Origin: Pseudomonas sp. P8_229
Lineage (GTDB): Bacteria; Pseudomonadota; Gammaproteobacteria; Pseudomonadales; Pseudomonadaceae
Direction of reading: 5' to 3'
NCBI RefSeq assembly: GCF_034008635.1
Contig: NZ_CP125378.1
Location: forward strand, 2,718,001 to 2,782,000
Length of the DNA stretch: 64,000 nt
Shown: positions 10,447 through 21,193 of the stretch, one piece after another
How positions within the stretch are numbered: the first letter of the stretch is position 1
Layout: every line of letters starts with the position of its first letter
Notes under the pieces: model-generated
Databases searched by the model: none
Told to the model about the DNA's origin: nothing
What the model saw: the letters and a program-made list of their open reading frames with translations, nothing else
Position numbers and translations under genes: made by a program

Positions 10447-10545
10447 CCCCTTGTAGGAGTGAGCCTGCTCGCGATGGCGTAGTGTCAGTCGACATCTTGG
10501 TTGACTGATACACCGCTTTCGCGAGCAAGCCCGCTCCCACAGTTG
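10447..10545. repeat. hybrid REPIN, duplication copy 2
   Basis: Second copy of the type A/type B hybrid REPIN, almost identical to copy 1 except for single-base changes, one of which restores the usual CCCGCTCCCAC in the right arm. Lies directly behind the acetyl-CoA hydrolase gene. Confidence 0.88.
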
Positions 10546-10561
10546 GTTTTGCGGTGGGCCG

Positions 10562-12484
<1,923 letters not shown>

Positions 12485-12576
12485 CTGAAGCCTCCTGCCC
12501 GTTCCGTGAATAGAGGTAGACCGAGCTTGCCTTGAGTTTGCTGCAAAGGACAGCCCGCGCCGCGAATCGCGGGCAC

Positions 12577-12604
12577 AAAAAAACCGTCCGAAGACGGTTT
12601 TTTT
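12577..12604 (-). terminator. rho-independent terminator behind the cytochrome c5 gene
   Basis: AAAAAAACCGTCCGAAGACGGTTTTTTT: stem ACCGTC/GACGGT flanked by A-run and T-run. It follows the cytochrome gene by 15 nt on the minus strand. Confidence 0.88.
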
Positions 12605-12619
12605 CGTCAGAAGCGTGGC

Positions 12620-13051
12620 TTATTTCAGGCCGGACATCTTCTGGATCGCGCCTTCGAGGTCTTTCTCCTCGCAGTCACTGCAGGTACCTTTTGGTGGCAT
12701 GGCGTTGAGCCCTTTCAGCGCAACTGCCGCCAACCCGGCAGCGGTGCCACCTTCTTTGTCAGCACGTTTTTTCCAGTCAGCTGCATCACCGATTTTAGGT
12801 GCGCCCAACAGGCCAGTGCCATGACAAGCATTGCAGTGCTTGGCAATGATCTCATCCGGAGTTTTAGCTGCGCCACCGCCGCCAGCGGAGGCTGCGACTT
12901 CCATCCCTTTGCATTCCTGCCCCTGAACGCACACCTGGCCGACCGGCTCGAGGCGTTTGGCAATGTCGTCATTCGTCGCAGCTTGAGCGCTGACAGCCCA
13001 GAGGGCCAGTACGGTTGCTGGTGCGGCCAGCATTTTCATAATTAGGTTCAC
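12620..13051 (-). CDS. cycB: cytochrome c5 family monoheme protein
   Basis: 143-residue periplasmic c-type cytochrome. A signal peptide covers roughly residues 1-24 (ends AQA). The heme site CNACH lies near residue 73, a likely axial methionine in NAMPPKG near 116, and a CSDC pair, all characteristic of cytochrome c5. GTG at 13051 is preferred as start because GAGG lies 8 nt upstream; ATG at 13039 or 13033 are alternatives. An electron carrier role is expected; the partner is unknown. The symbol is taken from the P. aeruginosa gene in the same position. Confidence 0.9.
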   Translation of the reverse strand: MNLIMKMLAAPATVLALWAVSAQAATNDDIAKRLEPVGQVCVQGQECKGMEVAASAGGGGAAKTPDEIIAKHCNACHGTGLLGAPKIGDAADWKKRADKEGGTAAGLAAVALKGLNAMPPKGTCSDCEEKDLEGAIQKMSGLK

Positions 13052-13220
13052 GCGTTCACCCTCAATGGTGGCTATTCACGCCTGCGGCCACGGTTCGCAG
13101 GCGGGCGCAAGTATAGCGGGTAGCCCGCCACACTGAAACAACCCCATAGTCGAAGGGGTTATACCGCGCTGTGGAAAACTCTTCGGATGCCTTCGCCGTC
13201 ATGGCTTGGCGCCTCTATCT

Positions 13221-13769
13221 TCAAAAATTCGCCGGCGTGGCTGCGCTGATTAGTCGCGCAGGCAAGTCGAACGGATTACGGAAACGATGCGGCTTGGTAC
13301 TTTCAAAGTAGTAGCTGTCGCCGGCTTCGAGAATAAAAGTTTCCAGACCCACCACCAATTCCAGACGACCTTCCACCAGAATCCCGGTTTCTTCGCCCTC
13401 ATGGGTGAGCATTTCTTCGCCGGTATCAGCACCCGGCGGGTAGATTTCGTTGAGGAACGCGATAGCCCGGCTGGGGTGCGCGCGGCCGACCAGTTTCATG
13501 GTCACGGCGCCGTCGGAGATGTCGATCAGCTCGTTGGCCTTGTAGACGATCTGGGTCGGGATTTCCTGCAGGATTTCTTCGGAAAAGAACTCGACCATGG
13601 ACATGGGGATGCCGCCCAGCACCTTTCTCAGCGAACTGATCGAAGGGCTGACACTGTTCTTTTCGATCATCGAAATGGTGCTGTTGGTGACGCCCGCGCG
13701 TTTGGCGAGTTCACGCTGGGAAAGCCCTTTGAGCTTGCGGATCGATTGCAGTCGTTCACCGACGTCCAA
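13221..13769 (-). CDS. pauR: XRE-cupin transcriptional repressor of polyamine catabolism
   Basis: 182 residues: an N-terminal XRE helix-turn-helix (about 5-60, LSQRELAKRAGVTNSTISMIE) and a C-terminal cupin sensor (about 105-175). This matches PuuR-type regulators; in P. aeruginosa the gene between cytochrome c5 and dadX is pauR, which represses gamma-glutamyl-polyamine catabolic genes. kauB and a PauB-like oxidase in this window fit that role. The start is TTG 13769 with GGAGG at 8-9 nt. Assignment as PauR is by architecture and synteny. Confidence 0.87.
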   Translation of the reverse strand: MDVGERLQSIRKLKGLSQRELAKRAGVTNSTISMIEKNSVSPSISSLRKVLGGIPMSMVEFFSEEILQEIPTQIVYKANELIDISDGAVTMKLVGRAHPSRAIAFLNEIYPPGADTGEEMLTHEGEETGILVEGRLELVVGLETFILEAGDSYYFESTKPHRFRNPFDLPARLISAATPANF

Positions 13770-13858
13770 GGCGGGAGCCTCCTGATGTTGTAAGAATATT
13801 GAGCGTTATCATGGCGACAGCGTTCAGTATTTACAACACTTGGCCCCCCGCAGCGGCG

Positions 13859-14932
13859 TCAAGCCTCGGAATAGAGCCTTGGCACGCGACGCAAGTTGCA
13901 GAAAATCTGGTACGGGATGGTGTCCGCCCACTGCGCCACTTCGCTGGCGAGGATGTTTTTGCCCCACAGCTCGACGGTCGAACCGAGGCCGGCGTCCGGC
14001 ACATCGGTGAGGTCGATGCAGAGCATGTCCATCGAGACGCGGCCGAGAATCCGGCTGCGTTTGCCGGCGACCAGCACCGGCGTGCCGGTCGGTGCCTGAC
14101 GCGGGTAGCCATCGGCGTAACCCATGGCGACCACGCCGATACGCATCGGTTTGTCGGTGATGAATTTGGCGCCGTAGCCGATCGGCTCGCCAGCGGGCAG
14201 CTCACGCACACAGATGACTTTCGATTCGAGAGTCATCACCGGTTGCAGGCGCTCGGCCACAGCGTTGGCTTCTTCGAACGGGGTCGCGCCGTACAGCATG
14301 ATGCCCGGGCGCACCCAGTCGCTGTGAATCTGCGGCCAGCCGAGCACGGCCGGCGAGTTGCGCAGGCTGACTTCGGCGGCGAGGCCCTGACGTGCAGCCT
14401 CGAACACCGCGACCTGATCGGCGCTGCTCTGTTCGTGCAGCTCATCGGCGCGGGCGAAGTGGCTCATCAGCACGATCTTCGCCACTTTGCCGCTGGCCCG
14501 CAGGCGTTGATAGGCCGCCGCGTAATCCTTCGGATGCAGACCCACGCGGTGCATGCCCGAATCGAGCTTGAGCCACACGGTGATCGGTTTGCTCAAGGCC
14601 GCCTGCTCAATCGCTTCGAGCTGCCACAGCGAATGCACCACGGTCCAGAAATCGTGCTCGACGATCAGTGCCAGCTCATCGGATTCGAAGATACCTTCGA
14701 GCAACAACACCGGGGCCTTGATGCCGGCCGCGCGCAACTCCAGCGCCTCCTCGATGCAGGCGACGGCAAACCCGTCAGCCTCAGCTTCCAGCGCCTGGGC
14801 GCAACGCACCGCGCCGTGACCATAGGCATCAGCCTTGATCACCGCCAGCGCCTTGGCGCCGGTGACTTCGCGGGCAATTCGGTAGTTGTGACGCAGGGCT
14901 TGAAGATCGATCAGGGCACGGGCAGGACGCAT
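13859..14932 (-). CDS. dadX: catabolic alanine racemase
   Basis: 357-residue PLP-dependent racemase interconverting L- and D-alanine. The PLP lysine is K33 in [11 protein letters not shown] and the catalytic tyrosine sits in GYGAKF near residue 253. Length equals that of P. aeruginosa DadX. It is the last gene of the dadA-ridA-like-dadX run, which funnels L-alanine through D-alanine to pyruvate, so DadX rather than biosynthetic Alr is the better call. A 94-nt gap separates it from the upstream RidA-like gene. Confidence 0.95.
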   Translation of the reverse strand: MRPARALIDLQALRHNYRIAREVTGAKALAVIKADAYGHGAVRCAQALEAEADGFAVACIEEALELRAAGIKAPVLLLEGIFESDELALIVEHDFWTVVHSLWQLEAIEQAALSKPITVWLKLDSGMHRVGLHPKDYAAAYQRLRASGKVAKIVLMSHFARADELHEQSSADQVAVFEAARQGLAAEVSLRNSPAVLGWPQIHSDWVRPGIMLYGATPFEEANAVAERLQPVMTLESKVICVRELPAGEPIGYGAKFITDKPMRIGVVAMGYADGYPRQAPTGTPVLVAGKRSRILGRVSMDMLCIDLTDVPDAGLGSTVELWGKNILASEVAQWADTIPYQIFCNLRRVPRLYSEA

Positions 14933-15026
14933 GGCGGCAGGCTTCTAGGCGGTCATGGGAAGAAAAACCGGCGCCGACTGACGACGTGAACCGCCAACAG
15001 CGCCGGGAGAGGGATATTTACAACGG

Positions 15027-15380
15027 TTACGGCAGCGCAGCGACGATAGAGATTTCTACCAGAATGCTCGGCTTGGCCATCTTCGCTTCGACAGTGGCAC
15101 GGGCCGGGGCGGCGCCTTTGGGCAGCCACTGGTCCCACACCGAGTTCATTCCGGCAAAGTGCGCCTCGATGTCGTTCATGTAGATCGTCGCCGACAACAG
15201 ATGCTGCTTGTCAGTCCCGGCCAGATCCAGCAAACGCTCGATATTGGCGAGCACGTCGCGGGTCTGCTGTTCGACCCCGGCGTTGAAGTCGTCGCCGACC
15301 TGCCCGGCCAGATACACGGTGCCGTTGTGGGTGACGATCTGACTCATGCGCTCATTGGTGAGCTGGCGCTGGATTGCCAT
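15027..15380 (-). CDS. RidA family protein of the dad operon
   Basis: 117-residue YjgF/YER057c/UK114 protein. RidA-type enzymes hydrolyse reactive imines/enamines; the substrate of DadA action on D-amino acids is an imino acid, so the placement makes biochemical sense. Seen: [16 protein letters not shown], the conserved arginine in [12 protein letters not shown], and a final [10 protein letters not shown] strand. Its start lies 29 nt inside the 3' end of dadA, indicating translational coupling. Confidence 0.92.
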   Translation of the reverse strand: MAIQRQLTNERMSQIVTHNGTVYLAGQVGDDFNAGVEQQTRDVLANIERLLDLAGTDKQHLLSATIYMNDIEAHFAGMNSVWDQWLPKGAAPARATVEAKMAKPSILVEISIVAALP

Positions 15381-16656
15381 GTTTTGCGGACTCCTGAGGC
15401 TTGTTGCCGTAACGGGAAATATCGAGGCCTTCGGCGCTGATCTGCGGCTTTTTCTTCGCCATCAGATCGGCCAGCAAACGACCGGAACCGCACGCCATGG
15501 TCCAACCCAGGGTGCCGTGGCCGGTGTTGAGGAACAGGTTCTTGAACGGCGTGGCGCCAACGATCGGCGTGCCGTCCGGGGTAGTCGGACGCAGACCGGT
15601 CCAGAAGCTCGCCTCAGCCAGATTGCCGCCCTGAGGATAAAGGTCGTTGACGATCATCTCCAGGGTTTCGCGTCGACGCGGGTTCAGCGACAGGTCAAAA
15701 CCGGCGATCTCCGCCATGCCGCCGACGCGGATGCGGTTGTCGAAACGGGTGATCGCGACCTTGTAGGTCTCGTCGAGAATGGTCGAGGTCGGGGCCATGT
15801 CCGGGTTGGTGATCGGCACAGTCAGCGAGTAACCCTTGAGCGGATACACCGGGGCCTTGATGCCCAGCGGCTTGAGCAGTTGCGGCGAATAGCTGCCGAG
15901 GGCCAGCACGTAGCGGTCGGCGGTTTCCAGTTTACCGTCGATCCATACGCCGTTGATGCGGTCGCCAGCGTAGTCGAGGCGCTGGATGTCCTGGCCGAAG
16001 CGGAATTCCACACCGAGTTTCACGGCCATTTCGGCCAGGCGCGTGGTGAACATCTGGCAGTCGCCCGTCTGGTCGTTCGGCAGGCGCAGGGCACCGGCGA
16101 GGATGTCGGTGACATTGGCCAGGGCCGGTTCGACGCGGGCGATGCCGGCGCGGTCGAGGACTTCAAACGGCACGCCGGACTCTTTCAGCACGGCGATGTC
16201 TTTGGCGGCGCCATCAAGCTGGGCCTGAGTGCGGAACAGTTGGGTTGTGCCGAGACTGCGGCCTTCGTAGGCGATGCCGGTTTCGGCACGCAGTTCGTCG
16301 AGGCAGTCGCGGCTGTACTCGGACAGACGCACCATGCGCTCCTTGTTCACCGCGTAACGGCTGGCGGTGCAGTTGCGCAGCATCTGCGCCATCCACAGGT
16401 ATTGATCGATGTCGGCGGTGGCCTTGATCGCGAGAGGGGCGTGGCGCTGCAGCAGCCACTTGATCGCCTTCAGCGGTACGCCCGGCGCAGCCCACGGCGA
16501 GGCGTAGCCCGGCGACACCTGGCCGGCGTTGGCGAAACTGGTCTCCATGGCCGCAGCGGGCTGCCGGTCGACCACCACCACTTCAAACCCGGCACGGGCC
16601 AGATAGTAAGCACTGGCGGTACCGATGACGCCGCTACCCAAGACCATTACGCGCAT
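15352..16656 (-). CDS. dadA: D-amino acid dehydrogenase small subunit
   Basis: 434-residue FAD enzyme that oxidises D-amino acids to keto acids and ammonia, feeding electrons to the membrane chain. The dinucleotide fold opens at residue 2 with [18 protein letters not shown], the DAO-family C-terminal motif [14 protein letters not shown] binds flavin, and [16 protein letters not shown] is DadA-typical. ATG 16656 is chosen over 16671 because GAGGGA lies 8 nt before it and it gives the canonical N terminus. First gene of dadA-ridA-like-dadX, divergent from dadR. Confidence 0.96.
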   Translation of the reverse strand: MRVMVLGSGVIGTASAYYLARAGFEVVVVDRQPAAAMETSFANAGQVSPGYASPWAAPGVPLKAIKWLLQRHAPLAIKATADIDQYLWMAQMLRNCTASRYAVNKERMVRLSEYSRDCLDELRAETGIAYEGRSLGTTQLFRTQAQLDGAAKDIAVLKESGVPFEVLDRAGIARVEPALANVTDILAGALRLPNDQTGDCQMFTTRLAEMAVKLGVEFRFGQDIQRLDYAGDRINGVWIDGKLETADRYVLALGSYSPQLLKPLGIKAPVYPLKGYSLTVPITNPDMAPTSTILDETYKVAITRFDNRIRVGGMAEIAGFDLSLNPRRRETLEMIVNDLYPQGGNLAEASFWTGLRPTTPDGTPIVGATPFKNLFLNTGHGTLGWTMACGSGRLLADLMAKKKPQISAEGLDISRYGNKPQESAKHGNPAPAHQ

Positions 16657-16812
16657 TTTTGTATCCCTCATCGCGGCAGGGCCGCGTACGTCTGTTGTTA
16701 GAGCAATGATGCGCGCAGTGTAAAAAAGATTGGCCAGTGCTTTTCACTGTATAAGCGCCTATATTTGGCGACAATTCTCGGCAAAAACCCTTTTCACGGA
16801 GGCGCATCCCCT
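16657..16812. promoter_or_regulatory. divergent dadA/dadR control region
   Basis: 156 nt between two divergent starts, clearly less G+C-rich than the flanking genes in its middle (TGTAAAAAAGATTGG, CACTGTATAAGCGCCTATATTTGG). TATAAG and TATATT are possible -10 elements for dadR. Regulation by Lrp/DadR in response to alanine is known for dad operons; no Lrp site is marked because its consensus is too loose. Confidence 0.5.
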
Positions 16813-17301
16813 ATGCGTACCAACACTCAGACCAAACGTGAGCTGGACAAGATCGACCGCAACATCTTGCGGATCCTGCAGGCGGACGGGCGGATATCGT
16901 TTACCGAACTGGGGGAAAAGGTCGGTCTGTCCACCACGCCATGTACAGAGCGGGTGCGGCGGCTGGAGCGCGAGGGGATCATCATGGGCTACAACGCCCG
17001 ACTCAATCCGCAGCACTTGAAGGGTAGTCTGCTGGTGTTCGTCGAGATCAGCCTCGACTACAAATCCGGCGACACTTTCGAAGAGTTCCGACGCGCAGTG
17101 CTGAAATTGCCGCATGTGCTGGAGTGTCACCTGGTTTCAGGGGATTTCGACTATCTGGTGAAGGCGCGTATTTCCGAGATGGCCTCGTATCGCAAATTGC
17201 TCGGCGACATTCTGTTGAAGCTGCCGCACGTGCGGGAGTCGAAGAGCTATATCGTGATGGAAGAAGTGAAAGAGAGCCTGAGCCTGCCGATCCCGGATTG
17301 A
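16813..17301 (+). CDS. dadR: Lrp/AsnC-family regulator of the dad operon
   Basis: 162 residues, the standard Lrp length. N-terminal helix-turn-helix (about 12-62: ISFTELGEKVGLSTTPCTERVRRL) and a C-terminal RAM ligand-binding domain. ATG 16813 has GGAGG 9 nt upstream; an earlier in-frame ATG at 16765 adds 16 residues without family similarity. Divergence from dadA and known P. aeruginosa biology (DadR activates dadAX with L-alanine) support the name; general Lrp function is not excluded. Confidence 0.92.
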   Translation: MRTNTQTKRELDKIDRNILRILQADGRISFTELGEKVGLSTTPCTERVRRLEREGIIMGYNARLNPQHLKGSLLVFVEISLDYKSGDTFEEFRRAVLKLPHVLECHLVSGDFDYLVKARISEMASYRKLLGDILLKLPHVRESKSYIVMEEVKESLSLPIPD

Positions 17302-17321
17302 GATTGGTGGTGCCTGACCCG

Positions 17322-17396
17322 GCCCCATCGCGAGCAGGCTCCACTCCTACATTTGGAATGCGTACCCTTGTAGGAGTGAGCCTGCTCGCGATGGCG
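17322..17396. repeat. pair of type A REPs, tail to tail
   Basis: CCATCGCGAGCAGGCTCCACTCCTAC followed 20 nt later by TTGTAGGAGTGAGCCTGCTCGCGATGGCG. The arms point the opposite way from those in ordinary REPINs (outer ends face out), so it is a different pairing of two REPs. Lies between dadR and the convergent YkgJ gene. Confidence 0.85.
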
Positions 17397-17420
17397 TCGA
17401 CTCGGTTCCGAGTGACCCCT

Positions 17421-17774
17421 TCAAACCAACACCTGCCGATTCGCCGCCATGTACTCGAAGATCTGCTTTTCAACCCGCGGATGAATCAGCTCCACCGGCC
17501 GCCTCTCATTCGGGCAAGGCAAGGTTTTGGTGGTACCAAACAACCGGCAGATCAACGGCCGCTCTTCATACACCGTGCAACCATTTGGCCCCAGGTGCAC
17601 ACAGTTCAGCTCCTCCATCGCCGCATCCTGCTCAGCGCGGGTCTTGCGCGGCAGGCGCGACATCTCTTCCGGCGAGGTGGTCACCGGACCGCAACAGTCA
17701 TGGCAGCCCGGCACGCAGTCGAACGAGGGGATCTGCTGACGCAGGTCGCGGATTGTCTGGCGGTTGCAGCTCAT
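17421..17774 (-). CDS. YkgJ family cysteine-cluster protein
   Basis: 117 residues from ATG 17774 (or 123 from ATG 17792; neither has a strong ribosome site). Seen: FDCVPGCHDCCGPV near the N terminus, then NGCTVYEERPLICRLFG and LPCPN, the CxxCxxCC...C...RPxxCR pattern of the YkgJ/UPF0153 family, thought to bind zinc or an iron-sulfur cluster. Function is unknown. It stands divergent from the FAD oxidoreductase gene. Confidence 0.88.
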   Translation of the reverse strand: MSCNRQTIRDLRQQIPSFDCVPGCHDCCGPVTTSPEEMSRLPRKTRAEQDAAMEELNCVHLGPNGCTVYEERPLICRLFGTTKTLPCPNERRPVELIHPRVEKQIFEYMAANRQVLV

Positions 17775-17921
17775 CGAAACGGTAACCCACATGAAATAGG
17801 CGGCGATTGTGCCGCAAAAGCCGTGATCCAGACAGCAACGGCCGACCAGTGTTGCCCGTCTTCAGGCGTGCGGCTTATGCTCCGTCAAATTTTCTCGACA
17901 CTCAGCCGTTGGATGACGCCC

Positions 17922-19232
17922 ATGAATGCCCGCGCCCACACCCTCGCGAGCCAACCCCACGTTGCCTCCTATTACGCCGCCAGCAGCCTGCCGCAACCGG
18001 ATCATCCGCAGCTGCAAGGTGAAGTGATAGCCGACGTGTGCGTGGTCGGCGGCGGGTTTTCCGGGCTGAACACCGCACTGGAACTGGCCGAACGCGGCCT
18101 CAGCGTGGTGTTGCTGGAAGCGCACAGGATCGGCTGGGGCGCCAGCGGTCGCAACGGTGGGCAGTTGATTCGCGGGGTCGGTCACGGCCTCGATCAGTTC
18201 ACTAACGTCATCGGCGCCGACGGTGTACGCCAGATGAAACTCATGGGCCTGGAAGCCGTGGAAATCGTCCGTCAACGCGTCGAACGTTTTCAGATCCAGT
18301 GCGACCTGACCTGGGGCTACTGCGACCTCGCCAACAAACCTGCCGACCTCGAAGGTTTTGCCGAAGACGCCGAAGAGTTGCGCGGCCTCGGTTATCGCTA
18401 CGAAACCCGCTTGCTGCAAGCCGACGAGATGCACACGGTGGTCGGCTCCAAACGCTACGTCGGCGGTTTGATCGACATGGGTTCCGGGCATCTGCATCCG
18501 CTTAACCTGGCGCTGGGCGAAGCCGCCGCCGCGCAACAACTGGGCGTCAAACTGTTTGAACAGTCGGCAGTCACGCGCATCGATTACGGCCCTGAAGTTC
18601 GTGTGCACACCGCGCAAGGCTCAGTGCGTGCCAAAACGCTGGTGCTCGGCTGCAACGCCTACCTCAATGATCTGAATCCGCAACTCAGCGGCAAGGTCCT
18701 GCCCGCCGGCAGCTACATCATCGCCACCGAGCCGTTGAGCGAAGCCCAGGCCCACGCCCTGCTGCCGCAAAACATGGCGGTCTGCGACCAGCGGGTGGCG
18801 CTGGATTACTACCGGCTCTCGGCGGACCGGCGTCTACTGTTCGGCGGCGCCTGCCATTACTCGGGGCGCGATCCGAAGGACATCGGCGCGTACATGCAGC
18901 CGAAGATGCTCGAAGTCTTTGCGCAATTGGCCGGGGTGAAGATCGATTATCAGTGGGGCGGGATGATCGGCATCGGCGCCAACCGTCTGCCGCAGATTGG
19001 CAGGCTCAATGATCAGCCGAACGTGTATTACGCCCAGGCCTATTCCGGGCACGGGGTGAATGCCACGCACTTGGCGGGCAAGTTGCTGGCCGAGGCGATC
19101 AGTGGCCAGCACAGTGGTGGGTTCGACCTGTTTGCCAAGGTGCCGCACATCACCTTCCCGGGCGGCAAGCATTTGCGCTCGCCGTTACTGGCGTTGGGGA
19201 TGTTGTGGCATCGGCTCAAAGAGTTGGTCTGA
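17922..19232 (+). CDS. FAD-dependent oxidoreductase, gamma-glutamylputrescine oxidase-like
   Basis: 436-residue DAO-family flavoenzyme. The FAD-binding motif VVGGGFSGLNTALELAERG lies near residues 37-56, followed by GWGASGRNGGQ, and the C-terminal MIGIGANRLPQIGRL and AYSGHGVNATHLAGKLLAEA stretches are typical of PuuB/PauB and OrdL. These enzymes oxidise gamma-glutamyl-polyamines. A homologue in the same place in P. aeruginosa is PauB4. ATG 17922 has GGATG upstream; ATG 17913 is an alternative and the frame is open far upstream without similarity. Fits with pauR and kauB. Confidence 0.88.
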   Translation: MNARAHTLASQPHVASYYAASSLPQPDHPQLQGEVIADVCVVGGGFSGLNTALELAERGLSVVLLEAHRIGWGASGRNGGQLIRGVGHGLDQFTNVIGADGVRQMKLMGLEAVEIVRQRVERFQIQCDLTWGYCDLANKPADLEGFAEDAEELRGLGYRYETRLLQADEMHTVVGSKRYVGGLIDMGSGHLHPLNLALGEAAAAQQLGVKLFEQSAVTRIDYGPEVRVHTAQGSVRAKTLVLGCNAYLNDLNPQLSGKVLPAGSYIIATEPLSEAQAHALLPQNMAVCDQRVALDYYRLSADRRLLFGGACHYSGRDPKDIGAYMQPKMLEVFAQLAGVKIDYQWGGMIGIGANRLPQIGRLNDQPNVYYAQAYSGHGVNATHLAGKLLAEAISGQHSGGFDLFAKVPHITFPGGKHLRSPLLALGMLWHRLKELV

Positions 19233-19234
19233 TT

Positions 19235-19338
19235 GATCGTTCCCACGCTCTGCGTGGGAATGCATCCAGTGACGCTCTGCGTCACAGCGGACGCTGAGCG
19301 TCCGGGGCGGCGTTCCCACGCAGAGCGTGGGAACGATC
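19235..19338. repeat. composite inverted repeat with three internal palindromes
   Basis: Outer arms GATCGTTCCCACGCTCTGCG and its reverse complement enclose the smaller palindromes GTGACGCTCTGCGTCAC and GGACGCTGAGCGTCC. The element differs from the REP types. A broken half copy is at 59282-59332. Situated between the oxidoreductase and DUF1127 genes. Confidence 0.85.
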
Positions 19339-19346
19339 GGTGGTTG

Positions 19347-19592
19347 TCAGATCCGCCAGAACGGCTTCAACCCCTCCTCCTGCGCCTGCTCGCGGGTCAG
19401 CCCGACATCCTTGAGCTGCTCCGGCGTCAGGTTCAGCAATGCCTTGCGCGTGTGCAGACGATGCCAGAACAGGCCCCAGCGACTCAGGCCGGACGGCGCG
19501 TTGCGCAACATCTCATTGCGCGCACCGTCCCTCTGCCCTGCCTCCAGTTCCTGACTGTGTAACGTCAGCCGCACATCGCTCAAGCCGTTCAT
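19347..19592 (-). CDS. DUF1127 domain-containing protein
   Basis: 81-residue cytosolic protein. The C-terminal DUF1127 motif is clear: a basic helix region (FWHRLHTRKALLNLTPEQL) followed by KDVGLTREQAQEEGLKPFWRI. Small DUF1127 proteins (YjiS-like) are implicated in phosphate/carbon metabolism and RNA binding in other proteobacteria, but the function here is unknown. It diverges from a MocR-type regulator across a 179-nt gap holding four copies of a hexamer, so regulation by that protein is likely. Confidence 0.87.
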   Translation of the reverse strand: MNGLSDVRLTLHSQELEAGQRDGARNEMLRNAPSGLSRWGLFWHRLHTRKALLNLTPEQLKDVGLTREQAQEEGLKPFWRI

Positions 19593-19656
19593 TTTTGTCG
19601 CTCCTGTTTACTTGGGTAGCCAGAGATTCCATGATGCGCGGGTCAGTAAAAGCATT

Positions 19657-19735
19657 ACAGATTCAACACATCTGTATTAACCCCATACAGATTTGCCGTA
19701 CCTGAGACTGAATCACCGATTTTTGCCGCATCTGT
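19657..19735. promoter_or_regulatory. operator-like repeats in the DUF1127/MocR divergent gap
   Basis: ACAGAT occurs four times in alternating orientation: 19657-19662 (+), 19670-19675 (-), 19687-19692 (+) and 19730-19735 (-). The first two make an inverted repeat TACAGAT-N7-ATCTGTA. MocR/GntR proteins often bind repeated half-sites in their own divergent promoter, so this is probably the operator of the adjacent regulator. Confidence 0.6.
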
Positions 19736-19771
19736 ACTGGTTTAACGAATCACCTGCATCGAGGCAGTCCC

Positions 19772-21193
19772 ATGACCCTGTATGTGAACCTCGCCGAGCT
19801 GCTCGGCACCCGCATCGAACAAGGCTTCTACCGTCCTGGCGATCGCCTGCCTTCGGTGCGCGCCTTGAGCGTAGAACACGGTGTCAGCCTGAGCACGGTG
19901 CAGCAGGCCTATCGCATGCTCGAAGACAGCGGCCTGGCAACGCCGAAACCCAAGTCCGGCTACTTCGTGCCGGTCGGTCGCGAGCTGCCGGAGCTGCCTG
20001 CTGTCGGGCGTCCGGCGCAGCGGCCGGTGGAGATTTCGCAGTGGGATCAGGTGCTGGAACTGATTCGCGCGGTGCCGCGCAAGGACGTGGTGCAACTGGG
20101 TCGCGGCATGCCCGATGTGACCACGCCAACCATGCAACCGCTGCTGCGCGGACTGGCGCGAATCAGCCGTCGCCAGGACATGCCCGGCCTGTATTACGAC
20201 AACATCCACGGCACCCTTGAGCTGCGCGAACAGATCGCCCGACTGATGCTCGATTCCGGCTGCCAGTTGAGCGCCAGCGACCTGGTCATCACCACCGGTT
20301 GCCATGAAGCGCTGTCCACCAGCATCCACGCGATCTGCGAGCCCGGCGACATCGTCGCGGTGGATTCGCCGAGCTTTCACGGCGCCATGCAGACGCTCAA
20401 AGGCCTGGGCATGAAAGCCCTGGAAATCCCCACCGACCCGCTGACCGGCATCAGCCTCGAAGCACTGGAACTGGCGCTGGAGCAATGGCCGATCAAGGTC
20501 ATCCAGATCACGCCCAACTGCAACAACCCGCTGGGCTACATCATGCCGGAGTCGCGCAAACGCGCCCTGCTCAACCTAGCGCAGCGCTACGACGTGGCGA
20601 TTATCGAAGACGACGTGTATGGCGAACTGGCCTACACCTACCCGCGTCCACGCACGATCAAATCCTTCGACGAAGATGGCCGCGTGCTGCTGTGCAGTTC
20701 GTTTTCCAAGACCCTGGCGCCGGGGCTGCGCATCGGTTGGGTCGCGCCGGGACGTTATCTGGAGCGGGTGCTGCACATGAAATACATCAGCACCGGATCG
20801 ACCGCGCCGCAGCCGCAGATCGCTATTGCCGAGTTCCTCAAGGCCGGCCATTTCGAACCGCATTTGCGGCGGATGCGTACGCAATACCAGCGCAATCGCG
20901 ACATGATGATCGATTGGGTCACGCGGTACTTCCCTGTCGGCACCCGCGCCAGCCGACCACAAGGCAGCTTTATGCTGTGGGTCGAATTGCCGGAAGGTTT
21001 CGACACGCTGAAACTCAACCGGGCGTTGAATGATCAAGGCGTTCAGATTGCCGTCGGCAGCATCTTTTCCGCTTCGGGCAAGTACCGCAATTGCCTGCGG
21101 ATGAACTACGCGGCCAAACCGACAGCGCTGATCGAAGAAGCGGTACGCAAGGTGGGGGCGACAGCGATCAAACTGCTGGCCGCAGCCGACTAA
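19772..21193 (+). CDS. MocR-type regulator: GntR helix-turn-helix fused to aminotransferase domain
   Basis: 473 residues. N-terminal GntR winged helix (about 1-68: PGDRLPSVRALSVEHGVSLSTVQQAYRMLE split over the helix-turn-helix) joined to a fold-type I aminotransferase domain. The PLP-binding lysine is in SSFSKTLAPGLRIGW near residue 313; NCNNPLGY and EDDVYGEL are further PLP-site motifs. MocR proteins sense PLP-linked metabolites and act as regulators. The likely target is the divergent DUF1127 gene plus itself, given the ACAGAT repeats between them. The effector is unknown. Confidence 0.92.
   Translation: MTLYVNLAELLGTRIEQGFYRPGDRLPSVRALSVEHGVSLSTVQQAYRMLEDSGLATPKPKSGYFVPVGRELPELPAVGRPAQRPVEISQWDQVLELIRAVPRKDVVQLGRGMPDVTTPTMQPLLRGLARISRRQDMPGLYYDNIHGTLELREQIARLMLDSGCQLSASDLVITTGCHEALSTSIHAICEPGDIVAVDSPSFHGAMQTLKGLGMKALEIPTDPLTGISLEALELALEQWPIKVIQITPNCNNPLGYIMPESRKRALLNLAQRYDVAIIEDDVYGELAYTYPRPRTIKSFDEDGRVLLCSSFSKTLAPGLRIGWVAPGRYLERVLHMKYISTGSTAPQPQIAIAEFLKAGHFEPHLRRMRTQYQRNRDMMIDWVTRYFPVGTRASRPQGSFMLWVELPEGFDTLKLNRALNDQGVQIAVGSIFSASGKYRNCLRMNYAAKPTALIEEAVRKVGATAIKLLAAAD

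Noticed and set aside
17124..17921. N-terminal extension of the FAD oxidoreductase of about 266 codons
   Set aside because: It overlaps dadR and the YkgJ gene, contains no flavoenzyme similarity, and the FAD fold begins shortly after ATG 17922.
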